Source of the DNA: Yamagishiella unicocca
Taxonomy: Eukaryota; Chlorophyta; Chlorophyceae; Chlamydomonadales; Volvocaceae
DNA length: 64,000 nucleotides
Reading direction: 5' to 3'
Assembly (NCBI GenBank): GCA_003116995.1
Contig: BDSL01000063.1
Coordinates: 496,001-560,000, forward strand
Translations under genes and position numbers: made by a program
Notes under the pieces: model-generated
The model's database searches: none
Told to the model about the DNA's origin: nothing
The model's input: only the letters and a program-made list of their open reading frames with translations
Shown: piece after piece, positions 1-11,100 of the stretch
Layout: each line of letters begins with the position of its first letter
How positions within the stretch are numbered: the first letter of the stretch is position 1

Positions 1-313
1 GCTGGGCCTGTCGTTTTGGTGCCGTCACGGCTGCCCTTCCATCCGCTTACGAGTGCCGAGTGCCCTCGCGTTTCGCTTGAATTGGATGCACTCGCGCTTC
101 AGGCGCAATGCAACGACAGCGTAAAAGGGTGTAGCGGCACAACACACTTCAGCTCGCACGCTTCGATGCTAAACTTTATCAAAACGCTAGCTGACACATA
201 AACAGCTGCTGCACTAACAAGGTTCTTTCCTTATCCGCTTGCTTGGTAAGCAATCATTGCCCAACGCACCCAGGGCAACGCACCCAGGGCAACTCAACCC
301 AGGGCAACCTCAC

Positions 314-2005
314 CGTTCTCCATGCGCTTAGCGTCCCTGATGGTGCCGTCCTGCAGCATGGTGCACACGAAACCGTGACGCTCCTCGCGCACTGCTGACA
401 AGCTGGACTGCCGGTTCAGAGCCGACACCGCGTCCGCTGCGGCGTCCCGCACCGCCAGCCAGGCCAGCTCCTCCAGCTCGTTGGGCGCCACGTGGAGGCG
501 CGTGTCGGTCAGCCTGGCAGTCCAGGGAGGGAGGCAGTACCGCGGGGGAAGGGGAAAGGCGGAAGGGGGTTAGGGAAAGGTGGAAGGGGGTTAAGGAAAG
601 GCGGAAGGGGGTTAAGGAAAGGCGGAAGGGGGTTAGGGAAAGGCCGCAAGGCGGAAGGAGGTAAGGAGAGGCGGAAGGGGTTAAGGAAAGGGGAATGCAC
701 GACAAGCAACTGGTTTGGAACCGAGGGGTGTCACGGGGTCGGCTCATGCTTAACTGCGGCGTGCAGGATATCGCTGTCAGTATGGCATCCTGGGGATTAC
801 GTCATCGACGGGCACGCGGGTCGCCTGTGAGACCTGCTCGCGGCCCAGCAGGTTATGAAAGTCGCCAACGCCTGACAGTGCCCGCACAACGTCCTGTCAG
901 GGCAACATGGACCCAGAGATTCCGCGTCTGCATAGAGCCGAGGACCTTTCGACGCAGCTGCATTTCGTCCCCAAGAGTCTCCGGAGAAGTGCACCCTGTT
1001 CCGCACCCTGTATGCAGCCATATCCCCAAGCAAGCAACTGCCATGCCTTTTAACCGTACTTGCAATCAACCCCAGGGCCCAGAACACCTCTAACTAGGGT
1101 CCGCGCAACACCTACTTGACTGTTGTCCTGAGCGTGACGACGCAAGAGTTGGTGGTCGTGTCCTTCTCCACTGCCGTGGTGGTGCAGCAGATGCTGCCCG
1201 GATGAGTTTCCGCGCAGTGCTCATCAATTTCGGCATCGGGGTTCGTCGCTGACAGAGATGAGGATGCATCGTCCCCAAACCTCAGCGGGTATGGCGCCGC
1301 GAAGTCGTTCGACTGGCGTGTCGCGTGCGTCGCGTGCTGCGACGAGGCTGCGGCACTGGCGCCCCGCAAGGGTGCCGTGTTACACGAGGATGCACCAGCA
1401 GCTCCGTGCGAGGAGTTCCTCTCCGCAACCGGACTTGAGGAAGTGCCCGGCGACCCCGATGTGCCGCTGACGACAGGACTGCAGAAAAAGTTGCGTAACC
1501 GTGGCCATACATTAAGGGAACATTCTCTCAAAGTAACTACTCCCCAAGGTATAGGGCAAGGCTGGGTCACACTGTTGCGCAAGGAAGACAGAACATACCT
1601 GCGAGGCTCCGGCGAGCCTGCTCGGTGCGATGGAGTGGAGTCCAAAGCTTTCCTTGCTGAAAACTTTGCGTCCGGTGAAGATGTTCCGGTTGCTGCCACT
1701 GGTCTCCGCAACTCCGTGGACCGGTCCTCAAGAGCAGCCGGGGACCCCGGCCTGCTCCAGGAAAAGGGCTGATCAGCTGCTGTGCAACGTTCGTGGAGAC
1801 TTAAAAGCAGCGGCGCATCGGCGTCGACAGGAGCCGGAACGCTTCCAATGTCAACTACCGGGGCGGCCGACCCCGCAGCAGGATTGGTCCATCCTCTACC
1901 AGACAATGTTTGGCGTCGTTTGCTAGATGCTGGAAACACAACCAGCCCCTGCCGAAAGCCTAGCGTCTTGGTGAACATGATTGCCACCACCAGCGCACTT
2001 GCCAA
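314..2005 (-). CDS. hypothetical minus-strand gene, 3' part off the window
   Basis: I do not recognise this protein. A 297-codon open frame starts at 2005 with a hydrophobic, Arg/Lys-ending leader (MASALVVAIMFTKTLGF), then Ser/Pro/Ala-rich sequence, and stops at 1112. The frame can instead leave at a GTAGGT donor just before that stop (about 1120). It then joins, in phase, a 200-base exon at 513-314 that has a CTGCCAG acceptor and a GTGAGG donor. That exon encodes a helical, acidic segment (NELEELAWLAVRDAAADAV), the most protein-like part. The next exon would lie left of 290 or outside the window. A second splice-bounded piece at 871-801 does not fit this phase. An AT-rich TATA-like tract lies about 160 bases upstream. 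The opposite strand is also partly open, so the gene may be false. Confidence 0.3.
553..691. repeat. G-rich ~20-bp tandem repeat
   Basis: About seven imperfect copies of a GGAAAGGCGGAAGGGGGTTA unit. On the minus strand this is a C/T-rich tract just upstream of the 513 splice acceptor of the putative minus-strand gene, so it may act as an extended polypyrimidine tract. Confidence 0.85.
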
Positions 2006-2149
2006 CGTAACTGTGTCCTATAGACCAATTATAGGCTCGTACGAAACAGATAAGGTTATGACGAAAGACCTCACTGCAACGAACTCAGCAGGACCCGAGC
2101 GACTGTCGGCAGTTTCGAGTAGCACCCAGTAGCACGTCCGCAACTAGTT

Positions 2150-2180
2150 TCAATATTATATGTAATATATATAAATAGGT
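2150..2180 (-). promoter_or_regulatory. TATA-like AT island
   Basis: A strikingly AT-rich stretch (TATATGTAATATATATAAATA on the plus strand, interrupted here for brevity) in otherwise GC-rich DNA. It contains TATAAAT on the plus strand and TATTTATATATA on the minus strand. It lies about 160 bases upstream of the minus-strand ATG at 2005, so it may be that gene's core promoter. It could equally serve a plus-strand transcript. Confidence 0.3.
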
Positions 2181-4700
2181 TCTTTCTGAGGCCACAACCT
2201 TGAGGGCGCAGGCGTGCGTTATGCGGCGTACGTGCCAAGGAACACATGAAAGGCGTTAAGGTTGCTCCGTAGCAACCGTGCCAGACACGACTTTTTAGGG
2301 CAACGCGGGGTAATTAAATGGCTTCTTCTGGATCATAAAAATCGAGACGTTTGCCGTTTTTCGTCCCGGCGAAGCTGCCATTAATGTAGCACTCGAATCT
2401 CCAAGCACTGCTCGAATACAGCCGACTAGCCCCCATCCTGGGGTCGAAACAACCCACCTTCCCCCCTCTCCCCCCTCCACCCCCGCCCCGGGGACCCTAC
2501 CTCAAAACTTGGCAATCACATGGAGGACGGAATGCGTTTCCCTGAACTGGCATGGCCAGGCATGGCTAGAATGAGGCGAACCGTTAATAAACCCAATAAT
2601 ACCCAGCCCTGGCCGACAACGGTGTCAACGCGTGTGGGACGACAAACCTTGCCCAATCTGGTCCAACCATCACTTACTGGCCCACGAGTACCACGAGTAC
2701 ACGGCACATCCGTTGCAACAGGTTGACACAGACGTCTCCGCCACGGATTTGAGCGACATCTGAACCACGGCGCGACGAGCCATGTAGGCATACACATAAG
2801 CTAACAGCGGCTGCAGCTGTCGTACAGTGGCTCACGGGTTGCTCGCCTAATCCCCATCAACCGCAACCCGCTGGCGCCCGCCAGCCGCCCACTATCACAT
2901 GTAGCTTCGTACGGCTACTCCCGGAAGCTCCAGATCACCCAGGCAGTCAGATACTGGTACATACTGTTCTCGTGGAACACTACCAATCAGGCCTTGATCC
3001 TTCATATCCCTAAGCTGCCATAGTGCCAGTACTGCGCGACGCCCTAGCTCAACTCGAAGACGTGCGGCACGCTTTTCATCACCACCTAGCGGCGCTTGTG
3101 CCAGGTAGGTCGTGGTAGGTAAAGGTAGGTGCTGAGAACTGAAGAGGACGCCATCAGCAATACATTCTGGTGCTGAAGTATCGAAGGCGTGTTCGAGCTG
3201 CAGAGAAAGGATACATAGGAGTGGCATGTGGAATTGTGGATGTGTAATTGAAGTCTAGGTATCGCCATAGTCAAGCATGCGTCCAGCTGAGTGCGTGGGC
3301 GCCAACTTAGGGTTGAGTTGATGGTCGCGTGCGTGGTGGTGCTCGGAAACCATAGTACGCAGGCGCCCTATGGGGCCCTTGCATGGATTGGCCTACCTTC
3401 AGGCGGTAAGAGTTGCCGATGAGGGCAGCTGTGGAGCTTCATTAACATACGGTTTCGTGACCTGCTGCTCATGCTTGAACACAGAGGCGCTCCGAAGGCT
3501 GGTGGTATCCTTGCTTCATCCAGTCGTGTAGGGTTCCGCAGCCCACATGTTGCACACAAGCATTGTCGCACGCACGAGTCTGTCGACGGATGGCGGCCTC
3601 CTGCAAACAAACTCCCTTGATCGACGCCCATCCAAACTGCCCATACTGTCCCCCTTCGTTCCGCAACCGGCTAGGGATGGTCACTGCAGCCGTGTCACAA
3701 GGAATGCAAGGCGTGGCCTCGCTATTCGCTGTCCCTCCGTTTCGGTGCTGGGGAGTGCGTAGCAGGGCTAGCGTGCGCGCATGCCTACCGTCGTCCAAAT
3801 ATTTATCATTTCAAGTTGTTGCCCTCGCACTTCCGATGTCCAAATCTCCTGCCAGGCCTCGGATCGAAGGGCGAGAACGGCTGGGTGAAGCCGTCCACTC
3901 TGCTTCACACCAGATTGTGGGTTGGTTATGATGGGTCTGACAAATGCACAGCCAAGGCACGTTTCTAATCGCGTAAATGGCATCGAATGCCATTTTGTTT
4001 AAGTTGGTAGGTTGCAAAACACTATAGGCTTGCCAGCTAGGGTGCTGTCATCGACAGGGCCCGACCCTGTCGATAAGACGCACTGTGACCCTATATGACA
4101 GACTACGTAGGCCTCTAGCTGATCCCGTACGTATATTCAATTCCAAAACACGACAATATTCAACAGGTAATAATGTCCAATTACTACCTACCGATATTTG
4201 CTTTGACAGGTACTGTAATGATGTTCATTTGTGTCAAATTAAGCCTTCAGCCTACAGTTCTGATCCATTTTCCGTGTCGTCAAAGCTATCACTTACCAAT
4301 TCCTCCGGCATTGCCACAAGTATACGGAAAGCGGCGAGATATTGAAAAAGCGGCTAGGAACACAGCTAGCGGCATGAACGGAAAAAACGTGATCATGACT
4401 ACGCTTAGCTGAAGCTGGCATGTTCAAATCTTTCAGGGCTACTTTAGATGACATCCAATTAAATGTTTTGAATAGCATAAACTGTTCCTGGACACGGCGG
4501 GCAGCAGCGGCGGGCAACAAGGGGCAATCGCAAAGCCCTACCAAGCCTACCTGGATCTGCAATGAAAATGTGCAGCCGGCTACTTAACACGAGTACTTGT
4601 TTTACCTAGGTTGCACTGCAGCGCGTGGTGCCAAAGTTATGTCCTTTCGTTCTTTCGGAATTATGGCCGCACAATTAGCGTTCGGGTATCCGTGAAATCA
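2181..4700. other. intergenic or unresolved 5' region of gene 1
   Basis: Lower GC than the flanks. I see only short open frames on both strands, none with convincing paired splice sites or conserved motifs. It may hold the promoter, 5' UTR or further ectodomain exons of the downstream cyclase gene, but I cannot support any of them. Confidence 0.5.
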
Positions 4701-4713
4701 GTTCTTACTATTA

Positions 4714-5181
4714 TGTTGTATGTGCTGCAAATGCTTGCGTGTTTCCTTATGGGCGACTTCCCGATGGCCAAATCGGGTTCCGCTCGGTGCATGCTCGGTG
4801 AGACTGCAACAAGGCGAGGCAAGGCTAAAAACGAATGGAATGGGATTTCTTCCGAATGGCTCGTCAAGTAAGCTCCCTGCATGGTAGCTAGTCGAGATAA
4901 AGTCCTGGATTCGCGCTTTAGCGGTCAACTTGCGTCGCTGAAAAGCCCTAGTCCCGCTGCCAGTCAGGAGACGCCCCCAGGTCAGCGTTGAAATTGTAAC
5001 GTGTCTTGAGCATGCCGGAACTGCACGGCAGATGCGTGTTCCATCTTCCATGCCTGATTCGTCCTTGAAATGTTTTACCAAATATCAAGCGCACACCCCG
5101 AAAGCCATGTATGCGATGCTTATTGCGAAGACATATATTCATGTTCACTCTGTAGTAATACCATCTCGCTGAAGGAAGTCG
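4714..5181 (+). CDS. gene 1, tentative N-terminal exons
   Basis: Possible first exon at 4714-4797: an ATG followed by a hydrophobic signal-like stretch (MLYVLQMLACFLMG), ending at a GTGAGA donor. It joins in phase to an open piece at 4888-4980 (SRDKVLDSRFSGQLASL). A Cys-rich exon at about 5090-5181 (SHVCDAYCEDIYSCSLC) ends at a GTACGT donor and joins 5301 in phase. The junction between the 4888 and 5090 pieces is out of phase, so at least one boundary is wrong or an exon is missing. A different start further upstream is possible. Confidence 0.3.
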
Positions 5182-8100
5182 GTACGTACCCCGTGTTCGT
5201 GAGGTGCACGGCAGCAAGCTCCGGTCCCATTAGGTTCATTTCGATTGCCATGAGCTCATGACACAATATATCGCTTACATGTACTCTGTATATTAGACAG
5301 CTAGTAATCCCGGATACAAGAATGCCCTGAAGCGCTCGACACGTACAAGGATGGCCGTGCCGGCCAGTGGAGGCATCGGTTTCTATGGCGAGCACTATGG
5401 CAGTCGATGGTATGATGGTTTGGGTCACGAACGGAGCCTCCGCCAAGAGCAGGCGCGCCCGCCAGGCAGCGAGCAGTCCGTGGTAGTTGTTATGGAGGAC
5501 AAGAGCCCCGATTCGGTGAGTGATATGAAACATTATATTAAGTCCAAATGTTGAACCATCTAACGTGCGGCTTTAGTTTACTTCTGGACTTCTTATGATT
5601 CAGTCAGTGTTTGTTAGGGCAACACCTGCACTGATGGTTTTCAAAGGTACTACGACTATACTACTGAACGTACTCTAAACATCTGTATGGAACGGGTTGA
5701 TGGTGCACTCGGCCGGATGTGCGGGTCTCCGCCAACATCCGAAGGCGCAAGGGAAATATATACACAAGTTAACATCATGTACAACCTAATTTGGTGATCA
5801 ATGTTGTAAACCGTGGGCCAACTCCCTAGCTGTGCACCAGGCTGCTGTCGCTGTGGGACGCGCCTACATCGCGCCACCACATTGCTGCCACTACAGCATA
5901 TGTTATACTACTTGATTCCCCAGCTAAGCTGCAAATCCCTGTTGTTGGTCGACCTGCGGGGCCACGTGGTCCATCCGTCACTCGGCAGTACTCGTCCGCA
6001 CTTCCGAACATCCAGCGGCCTACCCCCAAGCGCGTTCCAGCATTCCAAGTCATGCATTCATCCTTCTTCAACTCAGACTCCCGCCCCATGGCTTCAACCC
6101 TCCCACTGCGGTGCCCCTCGACTTCACGCCTCGCGCCTCACGCACCTGACCGCACCTTCGTAAGTCCGTGTCCTTCGTATCCTTTGTGTCCCATCCCCGC
6201 GTGCGGCGGGTGCGCAGGTCCTCCTAGCGCTCGTGATTGCGCTGCCGGTAGCCTTGACGTTGGTGTCGCTGCTGCTCGCGTTCCTGCTATGGCGCCAGTG
6301 TCGCCGTACGCGAACACTCGCCGGCAGCGTAAGGCCCCCTGGCGTCGGTCCGCAGACCACACTCCTCGTGACGGTACGACTGCCGTACGACTGGCTGGTG
6401 GTTGGATTCCTGGGCTCGGGCCCAGCATGCCGTTGGGTTTAGGGCGTGGGTCCTGTGACAGCATGGGTAAACACCGGCGGTTTAAATATGTGCTGGTACT
6501 GGGGCTGGTACTGGGGCTGGTACTGGGGCTGGGAAGTGTTGGGTTGAATGGCTGGCTGTTCGGGGTGCACTCGAGGGGGCCGCCACCGGCAACCAAAAGT
6601 GGGTTTGCCAAGTTGCCATCAGTGTCTCAAACGGTGATGGCAGAAGGCCGACATGCAAGATAGGTGATCCTCTTGCAGTCCTGAGGGCGCAGGAATCCCT
6701 GGAAAGGGGACGAATGGTCTGTAGAGGGTGTGGACTGGCCAAGCGGTTGCAGAACAGTGGACCGCGCCACCTGAAACGGGGGCGTGCTGTGGGCTTGCAT
6801 TCGAGCACCTAGCAGCCCAATAGGTTCATCACAACGCTACCGGCCCGCAGCACGCTCCCGGCGGCCCCCGCCGGCCGGCAACGTGGCCCGGGCGATAACT
6901 TCACACCCATCGTCGCGCCTAATGCGCCCAGGAAGTCGGGCCACGGCTGAGCCGGTAGCTGTCCGTGCCCTTTGCGTTGTCGCGCGTCATGGCAACCCTC
7001 CCTTGGCGTCAACAGGCATGCCAGTCCACTGCTGCCCCAACCCGCCCTAAAACCCTAAGTCCCTCCGTCACCCCCCACGCCCACGCGCTCGCCCGTGCAG
7101 GACATCATGGTATGGGTTTGTACGGCAGGATGGGATATGGAACAGCGGACGCGGGGTGCAGCAGCATAAGGCAGTGCGATGCTAATCCCAGCGACCCCTG
7201 ACGCGACGGAGCCGCCAGACCTGGCGGGAGGTCGTCCCCTAGCCGTCCGAGCGGCGTAGCCACCTTATCACGGGGGGGTCAGGGCTCACTCCAGGGGCCA
7301 AGCATCCTGCACTACCTTATGACCTAAACATAGAGCCCGTGCCCACGGCGGCTGCCTGGGCCCCTGCCTCCTGGCCTCACAGCCCTCCCTGTGCCCAACC
7401 AGTCCCTAGGCATGACTTGCTCTCAGCGCGTGTTGTGCACCATGTGTTTCGAAGATAAGCGCCGTACGGTCGCTGCCAAATACGGCCAAACCCGCAAAAC
7501 CCCTCCGCCTCATCCGATCCAATCCATCGATTTCCAGCCGCCAAATCCCAGCCGTCCAATCCCAACCAACCGGTCCCAACCAACCAACCAACCCCAGAAC
7601 TCGACGGTCCTGTGGGAGTCCATCCCCGCCTTTGCAATGGATAAGGCTGTGCGGTTGCATCACGCGTGCCTACGGAAGCTCTTGCGTCCCTTCAACGGAT
7701 ATGAAAGCGCCACCGAGGTGCGACTCATCGGCTAGCGTGGGCGCCCCCCCTGGTTCATCGCCCTTGGTTTGTCGGCCGTGGATTCGCGGATTATTTGTTT
7801 ACCCCCTCCCCCTTGGAGTGCGTCCCGGTGTCCGAAGGCTATGCACACGCTACATTTCCCCAGTCGCGTTACCGGGTCTATAGTTATAACCCCCCTTGGA
7901 GCGCCTCTCTGACATAACCGTTGGTGTTGTTGTCCCACCAGCATGACCGCTGACCGTCCTGTCGTTGTCCCACTGGCGTAACGGTTGGTGTCCCAGTGGC
8001 CCAGTCGTTGGGGCACCCAACCAGCCTGACCGTAGTCGTCGGCCCCGACAGCACCTTTCGCCTTGTTTTGCCTGTATCGTGTCGAAGAGGGTCGGCTCGT

Positions 8101-11100
8101 TTGTCGCCACTGCCGGCCGGTGTCGCAGGGGGATTGCTTTATCCTGGCCTTCCACGCCCCGGCGGATGCGGCCCGCTACGCGCTGGCGTCACAGATGGAC
8201 CTCATGGTGGGTCTGGTTCTCTGGTAGCGGCACGCGAGGGGGTCTGATGGAGGGAGGTGGCAAGCAGGAGGATGCCACTCCAGGAAGGGTACCGTATTGG
8301 CAAGGTAAAAACCGCTTCCGTTGAAGACGCCATAGCGAGTAATGGACACATCTACACCGGCAAGCACTGGGCAACGCATCTGACCGCTGCCGTCGTCGAA
8401 TGGGGTGATGCGAACTGCTAGGCCAGGAAGGGGCAGCTAGGGGCAGCTAGGGGCAGCTAGGGGCAGCTAGGGGCAGCCTAAGAGGGGCAGCTACGAATGC
8501 CTCGGCGGGGCCCTGCCGCCAAGCCCCGCCCGCCAGCGCTGCCGCAGCTGCCGCTCCTCGTGCACGCCCCCCTCCGACACGGACACGGGCACACGCGCCC
8601 CACGCCGTAGCCGCTCCAAAGACCTTCAACCGCCAACCGCCCCTACCGTGCCCTCCCATGGCAGGACCAACCGTGGCCTTCGGAGCTCTTGGAGCACCCG
8701 GACGCGTGCGAGGTGGGTTCCAGGGCATCCGCCTGAGTGGAGTGGAGGCTTTGAGAGGTGTAGGGTGCGAGCAGTGGCAAGACAAGGCGTCGCCGTCCCC
8801 CAGCAGCCCGTATAGTAGGCTGGGTGCCCCGCCCGTATAGTACGCTGGGTGCCCAGCCCGTAGAGCCAGCGAAAGCCCTAAATCCCGTCCCGCCCCGTCC
8901 CGCCCCGCCCCGCCGCACCACACCACACCACACCACGCCCCGCCCCGCCGCCTTACGGCATAACCCGCCACGTACGTCTGGCAGGTGTGGGTCAGCTGCC
9001 CGCCAGCGCGAAAGAGCCCCTTCGAGGCAGGGCCGCCGCTGAAGGGCGATCGAGAAGACCACCACCACACCCGGGACACCACCAATAAGGATCGGGAGGC
9101 GCGGGACGTCAGCGTACGAGGCGCGGCCACACCGGCCGGCGACGCACGTCAGATCATGAACCGGATTGGGGGCCCCCTGGTGTGAGTGGAGTCCGGCAGC
9201 GGTCGGGGTGACGGTGGAGGGAGTGGGGATCAGGAGCAGCGGGGATTGGGATTTGAGCAGCCGGGGTTTGGGATCAGGAGCAGCGGGGATTGGGGTTTGA
9301 GCAGCCGGGGGTTGGAATCAGGAGCAGCCTGTGTTTGGGGTTTGAGCAGTCGGAATTCGGGATCGTGAGCAGCCGGGGTTTGGAGCTTGAGCAGTGGTGT
9401 GTGCGATCCCATGTCTGGGAGCTAGCGGTAGGGGGTGGAGTATGTTGGACATTGGTTGACAGGTAGGACTGGTGGCCCCGTCAAGGGCCGCAGGTATAGT
9501 CCAGTCATTGGAGCCACCTCGTGTGCCCACGTTGGAAAGAACATAGCCCAGGGGTACCTAAAGGTGTGCCAACATTGCGCGATCCTATCCTCCTTCCTTC
9601 TTCTCGCTCCCTGATTCTGTCTTGTAACCCCCCCCCCTCACTATCCTGTCCTGTTGCGTAAACCGGTTTTTATACAACCCCCCCCTCACTGCCTGCCTTA
9701 CGTCTGGACGCAGCCGCCGCATGTCCCGAGTGAACATCGCCACAAGCGCGCCGCAAGCGGGCCGCTTGTTCGGCGGTGGAAGCGGCGTTGGCGTTGGCGG
9801 CGGAGGCGGTGGCGGCGCGCACTCGCCAGTCACTCCCCTCACCGGCGCAGGCGCGGCGGCGCCGCCGCCGTCCCTCATAGGCAGCCCCATCGCCGCGGCC
9901 GCAGGCGGCGGTGGCGACGCCGTCCCTGCGCTCCCACGTCTAAGCAGAGCCATGTTGCACAGCATCGCGGCCTCATGGAGGTTCCCGTCGAGGCGCGCCG
10001 GCGTCGGCGGCCCTGGCGGTGCCGGCAGCCCCGGCGGCCTGGGCGCCTCGCCGTACCGTACGGACGAGAACGGCGTCCAGCTCGTCCAACGGGAGCGCAT
10101 GTCGGTCAGCGGCGTGCCGGGGCCGCGGATGTCGTACGGCGGAGGCATGAGCGGCCTGTACGGCAATGCGATGTACGGCGGCACTGATCCCGATGGCTCC
10201 GTTGGCGGCCGGTCGATCGCCGGCATCGGCGGCATCAGCGGCGGCGACCGATCTGCCATCGGGGGCCGGGCCCGGCGAATGCACGGCTCCATTTGCGCCG
10301 CGTACTCGGGTGGTCTCCATGTAAGAGGCGGGCGTGATGGACGGACGGACGGGCGGTCGTGTTTCCAGTGGGATTGCACCTAGAGTATCCGACACACAAC
10401 AACAGCCTCCGGTGTGGAGGCTGCGCCGCCTGAATGGCGAGTGTTATGCCGCCGGATGTTTCGCTGTATGTTCACGAAGATTGGACGCCATACCAACGCA
10501 CCAACGGATCGGAGTACGGTACGCCGCGGGAAACCCGCATGACAGCCCCTCGGTGTCCCAAGTCCCACCCCTGCTCCTCCCCAACCCTGTCGTGTCTGCA
10601 CCCGTGGCCCGCGCCGTCGGTGTTGCCCCTCCCTCGCAGGACGCCCAATTGGGCAACCACCTCCAGCACCAGCTGATGCAGCTGCAATCGCACAACACGG
10701 CCGGCGGCGACACCTTCTCCCCCGGGGCCCCCTACGGCAGCAGCATGCGTGGGGGGGCCCCCCTGAGCGGCACAGGGGTGTCCATGGGGATGCCACACTC
10801 TCACTGGATAAGGGCCTCTCTGGATGTCGCGCCTGGTAGGAGGTTTTTGCGGATGGAACACCACTAGGGGGAAGCCCATCAGCATCCTCAGCTTCCATAA
10901 GCTTGGAATCGTGGGGCTCTCGGTTGGCTCCATATATCACATCATCGTAGGGCCCCGCAGCTCCGCGCTAGCTAGCATACATCAGTAGTCTGCCTCAGGG
11001 AGCGCTCCACGCCGACCTGAGCCTGACAACGGACGAACAACGGCACGTGTGCTCACTCCTGTGCGCCCCTGCCCCCCCCCACCCCCGTCCCTTGCTTTCG

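Noticed and set aside
801..871. Minus-strand exon GVGDFHNLLGREQVSQATRV
   Set aside because: It has good splice sites, but its phase fits neither neighbour of the putative minus-strand gene. Left out of the model.
5120..5533. 137-codon minus-strand ORF opposite the gene 1 ectodomain
   Set aside because: The plus strand in the same place has strong donors (GTACGT, GTGAGT) and continuous phase over four exons leading into the transmembrane helix.
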